Notes under the pieces: model-generated
Told to the model about the DNA's origin: nothing
What the model saw: only the letters and a program-made list of their open reading frames with translations
Database searches by the model: none
Position numbers and translations under genes: made by a program
Assembly (NCBI GenBank): GCA_031409815.1
Contig: JANNXV010000128.1
Location: 1 to 28,761, forward strand
Direction: 5' to 3'
Length of the DNA stretch: 28,761 bases
Origin: JANLUX01 sp031409815
Lineage (GTDB): Bacteria > Bacteroidota > Bacteroidia > AKYH767-A > OLB10
Part shown: piece after piece, positions 8,307 through 14,888 of the stretch
Layout: every line of letters begins with the position of its first letter
Numbering within the stretch: the first letter of the stretch is position 1

Positions 8307-8916
8307 CGATTCTTACAAAACGATTCAAGCTCCTGCCGAAGGAATTTTTAAAGATCGCGGAAGCAAGTTTGTCGGGTCGGCTTTTCCCATTGCTAATGAA
8401 CAGGAAGTAAAAAAATATTTGCACGAGGTTAAGAAAGAACATTATCAATGCAATCATCATTGTTATGCTTTTCGGTTTACCACCGACCCGACTGTTTTTC
8501 GTTTCAGTGACGACCGCGAACCGGCTGGCACGGCAGGAAAACCGATACTCGGACAAATTCAATCAAAAGAATTAACGGATGTACTGGTGGTTGTAGCGCG
8601 TTATTTTGGCGGTACATTGTTAGGCGTTCCGGGATTGATTGCTGCTTACAAAGCGGCTGCGGCTGATGCATTGAACAACGCAACTATTATTACTAAAACC
8701 ATTAATGATGTTTTTGAAATTGTTTTTCCATACGAGCAAACAAACGAAGTGTTGCAATGGCTGCGTAGCGAACCCACCATTTTAAAAGAACAGGATTACA
8801 ACGAACCCTGCAAAATTATTTTTGAAATCAGGAGAGGAAGAACAAATGATTTGATGCAGAAGCTGAAAAATAATTTTGTGTTGGAAAGTAAAGTAGTAAT
8901 TAAGCTTTCAATATAG
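8296..8916 (+). CDS. YigZ / IMPACT (UPF0029) family protein
   Basis: A member of the conserved YigZ/IMPACT family, whose eukaryotic member IMPACT regulates the GCN2 kinase; the bacterial role is unsettled. With the ATG at 8296 the protein is 206 residues, the normal length, starting MLFDDSYKTIQAPAEGIFKD. Family landmarks are KDRGSKFVGSAFPI, HHCYAFRF, FSDDREPAGTAGKPIL and VVARYFGGTLLGVPGLIAAY; the last 70 residues form the DUF1949-like C-terminal domain. A longer frame from 8263 exists, but those extra codons lie inside ribD and do not look like this family, so I chose 8296. Confidence 0.92.
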   Translation: MLFDDSYKTIQAPAEGIFKDRGSKFVGSAFPIANEQEVKKYLHEVKKEHYQCNHHCYAFRFTTDPTVFRFSDDREPAGTAGKPILGQIQSKELTDVLVVVARYFGGTLLGVPGLIAAYKAAAADALNNATIITKTINDVFEIVFPYEQTNEVLQWLRSEPTILKEQDYNEPCKIIFEIRRGRTNDLMQKLKNNFVLESKVVIKLSI

Positions 8917-8950
8917 TTCTTGATCACGTTTGTTTTCCCAAACACTCAAT

Positions 8951-8976
8951 CAATTTGACCATTTGTCTTCAAATTG
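8951..8976. repeat. Hairpin downstream of the YigZ-family gene
   Basis: CAATTTGA (8951-8958) and TCAAATTG (8969-8976) form a perfect 8-bp stem with a 10-base loop, 35 bases after the stop codon. There is no following T run, so terminator function is only possible. Confidence 0.3.
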
Positions 8977-9020
8977 TAAGGTTTCAGTCATTTATAGTGG
9001 ATACCCCACCAGCGAGGTTG

Positions 9021-9028
9021 TATGTTTG
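9021..9028 (+). promoter_or_regulatory. Candidate Bacteroidota -7 box for the small unknown gene at 9077
   Basis: TATGTTTG is a full TAnnTTTG match. Predicted start of transcription near 9035 would give a leader of about 40 bases. It also argues against using the ATG at 9047 over the one at 9077 only weakly. Confidence 0.4.
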
Positions 9029-9076
9029 GCTTGTTATTTGAAATGATTGGAATGTAAAGAACAAATATTCAAAGCC

Positions 9077-9484
9077 ATGAAAACAAAGCAAAACAAAGTT
9101 TACATCACACTGCCGATAGCATTGATGGCCACCATTATTGCTGCGGCAGAAAACAAAGTAAAGTCGAAGTATCAAACCGCTGCTGAAAAAATTGCGCGTT
9201 ATTACAACCGCCTTAGTATCGGATCATCAGTTATCATCTGCAATAAGTTAGATGCGGAATTAATTACACCTAAAAGATGGAAGCGGTTATTCAGGTTTGT
9301 TCAGAACAAATTAGGAAACATACGGTCGTATAAGATGGAGCAATTCAATAATCAAACAACCATCTATAAATTAGATTGTGCAAAAGGTTCTTTTAAAATG
9401 ATATTGGTTAAAGGAAATGATGAACTTATTTCTGCAATTGATTTCAGCAAGGAGGAAACATTTGCATTGAATACTGCTGCTTAA
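9077..9484 (+). CDS. Small uncharacterised protein with one N-terminal hydrophobic segment
   Basis: I do not recognise this 135-residue protein. From the ATG at 9077 it begins MKTKQNKVYITLPIALMATI, a short basic stretch followed by a hydrophobic segment (about residues 8-24) that could be a signal or anchor. The rest (about 30-135) alternates helix-like KYQTAAEKIARYYNRL with strand-like stretches such as TTIYKLDCAKGSFKMILVKG. It has a plausible own promoter and converges with paaY 27 bases downstream. An ATG ten codons earlier (9047) would put MECKEQIFKA in front of the hydrophobic segment, which fits less well. Coding is supported by frame length and composition only. Confidence 0.65.
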   Translation: MKTKQNKVYITLPIALMATIIAAAENKVKSKYQTAAEKIARYYNRLSIGSSVIICNKLDAELITPKRWKRLFRFVQNKLGNIRSYKMEQFNNQTTIYKLDCAKGSFKMILVKGNDELISAIDFSKEETFALNTAA

Positions 9485-9511
9485 TTTTTTTCAAGGGGAA
9501 GATAAAATTTC

Positions 9512-10102
9512 TTAATCCTTCTTCTTCCAGTTTTTATAAACATCCTGTTGTTTAGGCCGGTCCGCAGGAATTTCTCTCAAAGGTTCGCAGGGTTTTAATG
9601 TGGCATAGAGTTCAGCAGGCAATTGCTGGTAAAGTTGTGTACCTTTTGTTTTCCATTCAATCATTTCATCGGTTACATCTTTAATGATTTTTGCAGGATT
9701 GCCTACCACAATTTTACGTTTAGGTATTTCGATTCCTTCGGGCACAAAACACAGAGCACCAATAATGCAATTATCACCAACAATCACATTATCCATCACA
9801 ACAGCATTCATTCCCACCAAAACATTTTTACCAATTGTGGCCCCATGTATAATCGCTCCGTGTCCGATGTGTGCACCTTCCTTTAACAAAACAGTAACTC
9901 CGGGAAACATGTGAATGGTACAATTCTCCTGCACATTACATCCGTCTTCTATAATAATTTCGCCCCAGTCACCACGCAATGCAGCACCGGGACCGATGTA
10001 AACGTTTTTGCCGATGATTACATTACCTGTTATGGTGGCATTGGGATGAATGAAGGATGATTCATGTACAACAGGAACGTAGTTATTGAATTCAAAAATC
10101 AT
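9512..10102 (-). CDS. paaY: Left-handed beta-helix (gamma-carbonic-anhydrase-like) protein, PaaY type
   Basis: This 196-residue protein has hexapeptide repeats through residues 15-125 and the gamma-carbonic anhydrase metal histidines H64, H81 and H86 (spacing 17 and 5, as in the family), plus R43-D45 in LRGDWG. The end VVGNPAKIIKDVTDEMIEWK followed by TKGTQLYQQL resembles PaaY. PaaY proteins are reported to act as thioesterases relieving CoA-ester blockage in phenylacetate breakdown, and the upstream paa genes support this reading. CaiE or a generic YrdA-like protein is the alternative. Its start codon directly abuts a GGATTTT word array, so its mRNA leader is made of that repeat. Confidence 0.85.
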   Translation of the reverse strand: MIFEFNNYVPVVHESSFIHPNATITGNVIIGKNVYIGPGAALRGDWGEIIIEDGCNVQENCTIHMFPGVTVLLKEGAHIGHGAIIHGATIGKNVLVGMNAVVMDNVIVGDNCIIGALCFVPEGIEIPKRKIVVGNPAKIIKDVTDEMIEWKTKGTQLYQQLPAELYATLKPCEPLREIPADRPKQQDVYKNWKKKD

Positions 10103-10106
10103 TTTT

Positions 10107-10137
10107 GGATTTTGGGATTTAGGATTTTGGGATTTTT
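10107..10137. repeat. Left word-repeat arm (GGATTTT/GGGATTTA words) flanking the four-helix-bundle gene
   Basis: The arm is four consecutive words GGATTTT, GGGATTTA, GGATTTT, GGGATTTTT. Its 22 bases at 10107-10128 match the reverse complement of the right arm (around 10590-10611) with about two mismatches, so the two arms are inverted around the gene between them. It begins 4 bases from the paaY start codon. Confidence 0.8.
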
Positions 10138-10151
10138 AACTGCAACAATAT

Positions 10152-10517
10152 TTATTGCTTACTTTTTTTATTTCTTAATGTTCTGATTGATGCTGAAAAT
10201 ATAGATACTAATTCGTCAGCTTCCCTTGTCAATAGCCGAAGTTCATCTTTATTGCATTGAAGATTCACATCTGAAATCATTTCCAACCAGAACAAAGTTT
10301 CATCTGCTTCCTCATCAACAATTTTTAATTTATTATAAAAATCAGCATCAGACTTTGCCCTGCAAACGGCTCTATAATTTGCAGCTACAGATGAGGATGA
10401 TTTCAGAATTTGATAAGCAATAACATCACTTGCTTTTTTCTGCGGAAAAGTATCAACAAGATTAAAAACGCTAACTGCAAACGCTTTAGTTCTCTTCTTT
10501 AATTCTTCCTGTGTCAT
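10152..10517 (-). CDS. Four-helix-bundle protein (23S rRNA intervening-sequence protein family)
   Basis: From the ATG at 10517 the protein is 121 residues: MTQEELKKRTKAFAVSVFNL, then the family core SSSSVAANYRAVCRAKSDAD and IVDEEADETLFWLEMI. This is the S23/IVP family of four-helix bundles, named from open frames in 23S rRNA intervening sequences and related to the Avd accessory protein of diversity-generating retroelements. No rRNA, reverse transcriptase or template repeat is near. Its molecular function is unknown. It interrupts the paa cluster and is flanked on both sides by inverted GGATTTA word arrays, which suggests it arrived as part of an insertion. An ATG ten codons upstream (10547) is less likely because the family normally starts at MTQEELKKRT-like sequence. 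Confidence 0.9.
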   Translation of the reverse strand: MTQEELKKRTKAFAVSVFNLVDTFPQKKASDVIAYQILKSSSSVAANYRAVCRAKSDADFYNKLKIVDEEADETLFWLEMISDVNLQCNKDELRLLTREADELVSIFSASIRTLRNKKSKQ

Positions 10518-10567
10518 GATATTAATATCAGAATAGATTAGATTCAATTCAATTGAGAATTTATTTT

Positions 10568-10619
10568 AAATCCCTAAATCCTAAATCCATACATCCTAAA
10601 TCCCCAAATCCTAAATCCT
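10568..10619. repeat. Right word-repeat arm (AAATCCT words) overlapping the paaJ stop codon
   Basis: Seven AAATCC(C/T)-type words run across this segment. The TAG stop of paaJ (10611-10613) lies within the word GGATTTAGG on the minus strand, so the repeat supplies the last codons and stop of the thiolase. It shares the exact 13-mer ACATCCTAAATCC (10591-10603) with the element at 23137-23149. Confidence 0.85.
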
Positions 10620-11816
10620 TTCTATTACCACAGCATACCCCTGCCCTACTCCAATACACATTGTAATGAGCGCATATTTCTTATTCTGTTCGTGTAATTC
10701 GATTGCGGCAGTATTTAAAATTCTTGCTCCACTCATACCAAGCGGATGACCAATTGCAATTGCACCTCCGTTTGGATTGATGCGTGAATCATCATCAGCT
10801 AATCCCCATGAGCGGGTACATGCTAGACTTTGCGCTGCGAATGCTTCGTTTAATTCTATGATGTCAATGTCATTCCATTTTAATCCTGCTTTGGCGATTG
10901 CTTTGTTGCTTGCTTCAACAGGACCGATGCCCATGATGCGAGGCTCTACTCCTACAACTGCTGATGAAACAATTCTTGCTTTGGGTGTGAGTGAGTATTT
11001 TTTTATCGCATCTTCAGATGCAAGCAATAATGCAGCAGCACCATCATTTAATCCTGAAGCATTGCCAGCAGTAACAGTTCCATCTTTTCGGAAGCTTGGT
11101 TTTAATTTTGAAAGCCCTTCAAAAGTGGTTTGTGGTTTGATGAATTCATCCTTATCAAAAATAATTGTATCTCCTTTTTTTTGTGGAATGTTTACTGCAA
11201 TAATTTCTTTGGCAAGTCTTCCGTTAGATTGTGATTTAGCTGCTTTCTGCTGACTCCAAGCCGAAAATTTATCCTGGTCTTCGCGAAAAATTTTATCTCG
11301 GTCAGCTAGGTTCTCAGCTGTTTCACCCATTGCATCGGTTCCAAAATTTTGTTTCATTAAGGGATTAATAAACCTCCATCCAAAACTGGAATCAAACATT
11401 TGTGCATCACGACCAAATGGTGTTGATGCTTTTGAAATCACCCAGGGAGCGCGAGTCATATTTTCCACTCCTCCTGCAATCATAATTTCTGCATCGCCAA
11501 CCATAATAGCACGGGCTGCAGCAACAGCGGCCGAAAGTCCTGATGCACAAAGACGATTCACTGTTTCACCGGGAACGGTGTAAGGTAAACCCGCAAGTAA
11601 TAACGACATGCGAGCTACATTGCGATTGTCTTCACCTGCCTGGTTAGCACAGCCAAGAATTACATCACCAATTTCATTTGGATCAACTGAAGAATTTCTT
11701 TTTAATAATTCTCTTAGAACAATTGCAGCAAGATCATCGGGCCTAACCGATGATAATGTTCCACCAAAATTTCCAATCGGGGTTCTGATGCCGTCAATTA
11801 TGTAAACATTCTTCAT
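10611..11816 (-). CDS. paaJ: Acyl-CoA thiolase of the phenylacetate pathway (3-oxoadipyl-CoA/3-oxo-5,6-dehydrosuberyl-CoA thiolase)
   Basis: A 401-residue thiolase with the acyl-accepting C90 in NRLCASGLSAA, H357 in GHPLG and C387 in CIGVGQG. The length and the sequence around RTPIGNFGGTLSSVRPDDLA match PcaF/PaaJ better than FadA. It cleaves 3-oxoadipyl-CoA (and the dehydrosuberyl-CoA intermediate) to give acetyl-CoA and succinyl-CoA at the end of phenylacetate breakdown; the neighbours paaG, paaH, paaI and paaY support that assignment. The last codons (R-I-stop) fall in a word-repeat element; ERI is close to the family's normal ending, so nothing seems lost. A different palindromic element lies just upstream, between it and paaI. 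Confidence 0.9.
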   Translation of the reverse strand: MKNVYIIDGIRTPIGNFGGTLSSVRPDDLAAIVLRELLKRNSSVDPNEIGDVILGCANQAGEDNRNVARMSLLLAGLPYTVPGETVNRLCASGLSAAVAAARAIMVGDAEIMIAGGVENMTRAPWVISKASTPFGRDAQMFDSSFGWRFINPLMKQNFGTDAMGETAENLADRDKIFREDQDKFSAWSQQKAAKSQSNGRLAKEIIAVNIPQKKGDTIIFDKDEFIKPQTTFEGLSKLKPSFRKDGTVTAGNASGLNDGAAALLLASEDAIKKYSLTPKARIVSSAVVGVEPRIMGIGPVEASNKAIAKAGLKWNDIDIIELNEAFAAQSLACTRSWGLADDDSRINPNGGAIAIGHPLGMSGARILNTAAIELHEQNKKYALITMCIGVGQGYAVVIERI

Positions 11817-11830
11817 TCACCTATTTAGTT

Positions 11831-11919
11831 AATTTGTTAATTGTGTTGATTAGGTTAACTAGGTTAACTACGCTGATTTACCAATTAACATAGTTAACCC
11901 AGTTAACAAATTTAACCTA
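11831..11919. repeat. Palindromic word-repeat element (GTTAAC type) between paaI and paaJ
   Basis: GTTAACTAGGTTAACTA (11854-11870) and TAGTTAACCCAGTTAAC (11891-11907) form a 17-bp stem with one mismatch and a 20-base loop. Outer words AATTTGTTAA (11831-11840) and TTAACAAATT (11903-11912) are also inverted. The paaI stop codon TAG (11917-11919) is the beginning of the word TAGGTTAA on the minus strand, so the element starts at the stop codon. Confidence 0.85.
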
Positions 11920-12348
11920 TACTACTTTCCATTCTTTACTTGTTCTATAAACAGTGCCTTTAAAAAAAGCTACATTTTCATTCTTCTGATTTTTTATTTC
12001 CATCAGGTAAGTAGCTGTTTTATTGGTGAGGCTTAGCTCTTTTGCTTCGCAGGTAAGCACATCATTTACTTTAACAGCGACCGGAAACGAGATTGAGCAT
12101 TCTAATGCTACGCACAATCTACCGTAAGCATTGGATGCAAAGGCAAGCGCACTGTCGGCAAACGAAAAAGCAATGCCACCATGTGCAATTCCAAACCCAT
12201 TCATCATTTCATCTCGCACTTTCATTTTTAAAATGCAATGCCCCTGTTCAATCAATACTCTTTCGATACCCAACCATTGACTGAATTTGTCCTCACGAAA
12301 CATTTCGTCAACTACTGCAATTGCTAGTGCTTGATTTTCTTTTTCCAT
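11917..12348 (-). CDS. paaI: Hotdog-fold phenylacetate-pathway thioesterase
   Basis: This 143-residue protein matches PaaI, a hotdog thioesterase that hydrolyses ring-hydroxylated phenylacetyl-CoA by-products and frees CoA. The active-site segment is MNGFGIAHGGIAFSFADSAL (49-68), with H57-G-G and the conserved acid D65 in the place of the catalytic aspartate of E. coli PaaI. Its length is normal. It sits 69 bases after paaH and 100 bases before paaJ on the same strand; both gaps contain dispersed repeats rather than promoters I could recognise. Confidence 0.9.
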   Translation of the reverse strand: MEKENQALAIAVVDEMFREDKFSQWLGIERVLIEQGHCILKMKVRDEMMNGFGIAHGGIAFSFADSALAFASNAYGRLCVALECSISFPVAVKVNDVLTCEAKELSLTNKTATYLMEIKNQKNENVAFFKGTVYRTSKEWKVV

Positions 12349-12389
12349 TTTATCATTAACTCTATTATAAATCTTTTATAGCATGAAAT

Positions 12390-12413
12390 GGTTCGACTTC
12401 GCTCAACATGACA
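12390..12413 (-). repeat. Dispersed TGTCATG...GAGCGAAGTCGAACC repeat after the paaH stop codon
   Basis: On the minus strand the segment starts TGTCATGTTGAGCGAAGTCG and ends AACC. Close relatives of this sequence (TGTCATGCTGAGCGAAGTCG) are widespread in Bacteroidota intergenic DNA, often as inverted pairs; here only one copy is seen. It begins 4 bases after the paaH stop codon TAG (12418-12420). Confidence 0.6.
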
Positions 12414-12417
12414 ATTA

Positions 12418-13587
12418 CTAAGAATAAAACTTTTTCTTCTCTTTAACCATTAACTTTAATAATACACTTGGTCGATAGCGATCTTCAGCATACAAATCAT
12501 AAAGCGATTGCAATGTTTTTAAAACTTTGCTTAATCCAATTTCATCAGCCCATAGCAATAATCCCTTTGGATAGTTCACCCCTTTTGTCATAGCCAGATC
12601 TAAATCATCGCGCGAAGCCACGCCTAAATACAATGAATCAACCGCTTCATTAATAAGCATGGATAATACACGCTGAAAAATTTGCTTGCCCACTAATTCA
12701 ATTTTTCTTGGTTCAGGATTTATTGCCCCTTCTGAATAATCAAAATATCCTTTGCCTGTTTTTTTTCCAAACAGTCTAGCTTCATACAATCTCTTTTGTG
12801 TGAGCGATGGTTTGAAACGCGGCTCATAAAAAAACTGTGCCCACACAGATTCGGTTACTTTATAATTGATATCGTTACCAATAAAATCCATCAATTCAAA
12901 TGGTCCCATTTTGAAACCACCAAACTCTTTCATGGCCCAGTCGATGGTTGCAAAGTCCGAAATACCTTCTTCATAAATGCGAATACTTTCTCCGTAATAA
13001 GAACGGGCAACACGGTTCACAATAAAACCCGGTGTGTCCTTTGCAAGCACGGTTATTTTTTTCCAACTGTCAATTCTTGCTTTTGCAGATTGTGTTGTTT
13101 GAATGCTTGTGATGATGGCCGGAATAATTTCCACCAAAGGCATCAAAGGTGCAGGGTTAAAAAAATGTATTCCGATTACTCGTGAGCTGATTTTACAAGC
13201 TGAAGCTATTGATGCAATTGATAAAGAAGAGGTATTGCTTGCAAGAATACAATCGCTGCTAACAATCGTTTCCAATTCGGTAAAAACTTTTTGTTTGATA
13301 TTGAGGTCCTCAATAATTGCTTCAATGATTAAATCGCAACCTGAAAAATCGCTCAGGCTTTCGGCAAACTTTATTCTGTTAAAAATTAATGATGCTTCGC
13401 CAATATTTATTTTTTGTTTTTCTTCCAACTTATTGAGAATGGTTTGCAAATTGTTTTTTACCCTCAGCAAACTTGCCTGATCAGCATCATACAAAAAAAC
13501 GTTCTCACCGGCCGAAGCGGCTATTTGTGCAATACCACTTCCCATGGCGCCTGCTCCAATCACACCTACATAATTACTAGTACTCAT
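12418..13587 (-). CDS. paaH: 3-hydroxyacyl-CoA dehydrogenase of the phenylacetate pathway
   Basis: This NAD-dependent enzyme oxidises 3-hydroxyadipyl-CoA to 3-oxoadipyl-CoA. The Rossmann motif GVIGAGAMGSGIAQIAASAG is at residues 8-27, the catalytic H141 and N144 are in GIHFFNPAPLMPLVEI (139-154), and SNTSSLSI (118-125) is conserved. The dimerisation domain occupies about 185-290 and a second, partial copy follows to residue 389 (ending near VNYPKGLLLWADEIG). E. coli PaaH is longer (about 475), so this is the shorter form. It begins three bases after the TfoX-like gene and is therefore in the same operon as paaG. Confidence 0.9.
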   Translation of the reverse strand: MSTSNYVGVIGAGAMGSGIAQIAASAGENVFLYDADQASLLRVKNNLQTILNKLEEKQKINIGEASLIFNRIKFAESLSDFSGCDLIIEAIIEDLNIKQKVFTELETIVSSDCILASNTSSLSIASIASACKISSRVIGIHFFNPAPLMPLVEIIPAIITSIQTTQSAKARIDSWKKITVLAKDTPGFIVNRVARSYYGESIRIYEEGISDFATIDWAMKEFGGFKMGPFELMDFIGNDINYKVTESVWAQFFYEPRFKPSLTQKRLYEARLFGKKTGKGYFDYSEGAINPEPRKIELVGKQIFQRVLSMLINEAVDSLYLGVASRDDLDLAMTKGVNYPKGLLLWADEIGLSKVLKTLQSLYDLYAEDRYRPSVLLKLMVKEKKKFYS

Positions 13588-13590
13588 AAA

Positions 13591-13932
13591 CTAATACTGA
13601 TCTTCTTGAATTCTTCCGTGTTCTACATAATGTTTGGCGGCAATGGCTAAACGAGCCCATTTGTCAGCCTGCGAAATATAAACCTGCACCCATTCTTTCA
13701 TTGGTTTACCTGAACCTGCAGGGTCAAAAAGCTTGGATCCCTTTAGCACCATTGCTTTTTGGTGGTCAATTCCAATTAATTTGAAAACCATGTCGCCATC
13801 AAAAAAACAACAGAATGGTTTGCCATTTACTTTCAAACAAGGCTTGCCAAACATTTGTGACAGTTCAACTTCCGGATACTTTTTTGTCATATCCGTGGTA
13901 ATTTTCTCAAAAACATTCAAATATCTGCTCAT
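13591..13932 (-). CDS. TfoX/Sxy N-terminal-domain-like protein inside the paa cluster
   Basis: A 113-residue protein resembling stand-alone TfoX N-terminal-domain proteins: MFGKPCLKVNGKPFCCFFDG (24-43), then DMVFKL, a GSKLFDPAGSGKPMKEWVQV stretch typical of the family's C-terminal half, and a helix ending in AKHYVEHGR. It has no DNA-binding region and no TfoX C-terminal domain. Its start overlaps the paaG stop by four bases (ATGA) and it ends three bases before paaH, so it is firmly embedded in the operon by translational coupling. No function is known for these stand-alone forms; a structural or regulatory role in CoA-ester metabolism can only be guessed. Confidence 0.8.
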   Translation of the reverse strand: MSRYLNVFEKITTDMTKKYPEVELSQMFGKPCLKVNGKPFCCFFDGDMVFKLIGIDHQKAMVLKGSKLFDPAGSGKPMKEWVQVYISQADKWARLAIAAKHYVEHGRIQEDQY

Positions 13933-14702
13933 TGCCCTATAAAATTTGGTTTTCTTTTTTCGATGAATGCGTTTACACCTTCTTTGTAATCGGTTGTTTC
14001 TCCAGCTACTGCCTGAAGCTTTTCTTCAAGTTCGAGTTGTTCAAAGAGGTTATTTTCAAATGATTGATTCAATAATCGTTTGGTTAGTCCTAAGGCCTTG
14101 GTTGGCATGTTAGCCAACTTTATAGCAATGGACATTGACTCATCTTGCAAAGATGCATCAACAGCAACCTTATAAATCATACCCATGCCAAGTGCTTCTG
14201 TAGCTGTTACTTTATCACCTAACATCATTAAAGCTGATGCTTTTCCATATCCAATCAAGCGAGGTAGAAAAAATGTTCCACCGCTATCAGGAATCAGTCC
14301 TATTTTGCTAAAAGCTTGAATAAAAGACGCTGATTCGGCAGCAATTACAACATCGCAAGCAAGTGCAATATTTGCACCCGCACCGGCTGCCACTCCATTA
14401 ACAGCGCAAACAATAGGCTTCTCAATGTTTCTAATTTTGCTAATTATTGGATTGTAATGTTCCCTTACTATCCGTTGAATACCAGGACCATTTGGATCCA
14501 TTGCTTCACCTAAATCCTGGCCGGCACAAAAAGCTTTTCCTTCTCCGGTAATCAATATTGTTCGAATAGTACTGTCATTTGCTGCTTTATCTAATTCATC
14601 TTGCATCAGCAATGCCATTTCACGATTGAAACTATTGAATTTATCGGGCCTGTTGAGCCTGAGAATTGCAATATTTTCAATGGCGCTGGATAAAATTGTC
14701 AT
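13929..14702 (-). CDS. paaG: Enoyl-CoA hydratase/isomerase, 1,2-epoxyphenylacetyl-CoA isomerase type
   Basis: A 257-residue crotonase. The oxyanion-hole segments are FCAGQDLGE (58-66) and NGVAAGAGANIALACD (102-117). IGLIPDSGGTFFLPRLIGYG (133-152) carries the aspartate found in PaaG (and in delta3-delta2-enoyl-CoA isomerases) where ordinary hydratases have glutamate, which supports the isomerase that opens the ring epoxide to the oxepin-CoA. Neighbouring paaH, paaI and paaJ fit. It is the first gene of the cluster; upstream lies a divergent gap of about 190 bases. PaaF, the other crotonase of the pathway, was not seen in the window. Confidence 0.88.
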   Translation of the reverse strand: MTILSSAIENIAILRLNRPDKFNSFNREMALLMQDELDKAANDSTIRTILITGEGKAFCAGQDLGEAMDPNGPGIQRIVREHYNPIISKIRNIEKPIVCAVNGVAAGAGANIALACDVVIAAESASFIQAFSKIGLIPDSGGTFFLPRLIGYGKASALMMLGDKVTATEALGMGMIYKVAVDASLQDESMSIAIKLANMPTKALGLTKRLLNQSFENNLFEQLELEEKLQAVAGETTDYKEGVNAFIEKRKPNFIGQ

Positions 14703-14726
14703 ATTTTATAAATAGTGAATAAGGTG

Positions 14727-14734
14727 CAAAGTAA
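14727..14734 (-). promoter_or_regulatory. Weak candidate -7 box for the paa cluster
   Basis: The minus strand reads TTACTTTG, one mismatch from TAnnTTTG, 25 bases before the paaG ATG. Spacing is right, but the match is imperfect. Confidence 0.3.
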
Positions 14735-14814
14735 ATTAATTATCTCAAGTTTAATAAATTATGATGAAATCAAATTTAAAAGTGCCGTTTGAGATATTTT
14801 TCATTTTCAACAAG

Positions 14815-14842
14815 TTGACATATTTTATTTGTCAATAAAATA
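14815..14842. repeat. Overlapping inverted repeats in the promoter of the T9SS gene
   Basis: TTGACA (14815-14820) pairs with TGTCAA (14830-14835), and TATTTTATT (14821-14829) pairs with AATAAAATA (14834-14842). Both overlap the predicted -33 element, so a regulator-binding site is possible; chance is not excluded in AT-rich DNA. Confidence 0.3.
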
Positions 14843-14858
14843 ATTTAGAGTATACTTG
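14828..14858 (+). promoter_or_regulatory. Bacteroidota promoter of the T9SS protein at 14889
   Basis: A -33 TTTG (14828-14831), a 19-base spacer and a -7 box TATACTTG (14851-14858, one mismatch from TAnnTTTG) give the textbook Bacteroides spacing. Transcription would start near 14864, which rules out the in-frame TTG at 14856 as start and supports the ATG at 14889. Confidence 0.6.
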
Positions 14859-14888
14859 CAGCCAAATCAAAACACATTAAAAAATCTC

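Larger units (their letters stand above)
10104..10619. mobile_element. Possible mobile unit: four-helix-bundle gene between inverted word-repeat arms
   Basis: Inverted arms (10107-10137 and 10568-10619) bracket a single 121-residue four-helix-bundle gene that has no role in phenylacetate metabolism but splits paaJ from paaY. A cargo-less relative with a shared 13-base core lies at 23109-23167. The architecture (terminal inverted repeats, single small gene, solo copies) suggests a non-autonomous element. No target duplication or transposase was identified, so this is an inference. Confidence 0.35.

Noticed and set aside
10152..10517. Four-helix-bundle gene as evidence of a 23S rRNA intervening sequence or a diversity-generating retroelement
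   Set aside because: No rRNA sequence, reverse transcriptase or template/variable repeat pair is visible nearby.
10568..10619. Regularly repeated words that could suggest a CRISPR array
   Set aside because: The words are 7-8 bases with no unique spacers, arranged as inverted arms; no cas genes are near.
10777..11253. Plus-strand open frame of 158 codons
   Set aside because: It lies opposite the paaJ thiolase, with low-complexity residues typical of an antisense shadow.
12796..13480. Two overlapping plus-strand frames of 125-129 codons
   Set aside because: Both are opposite paaH, which has full catalytic motifs on the other strand.
14856..14888. TTG start 11 codons upstream for the T9SS protein
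   Set aside because: It falls inside the predicted -7 box; the ATG at 14889 begins a clean signal peptide.
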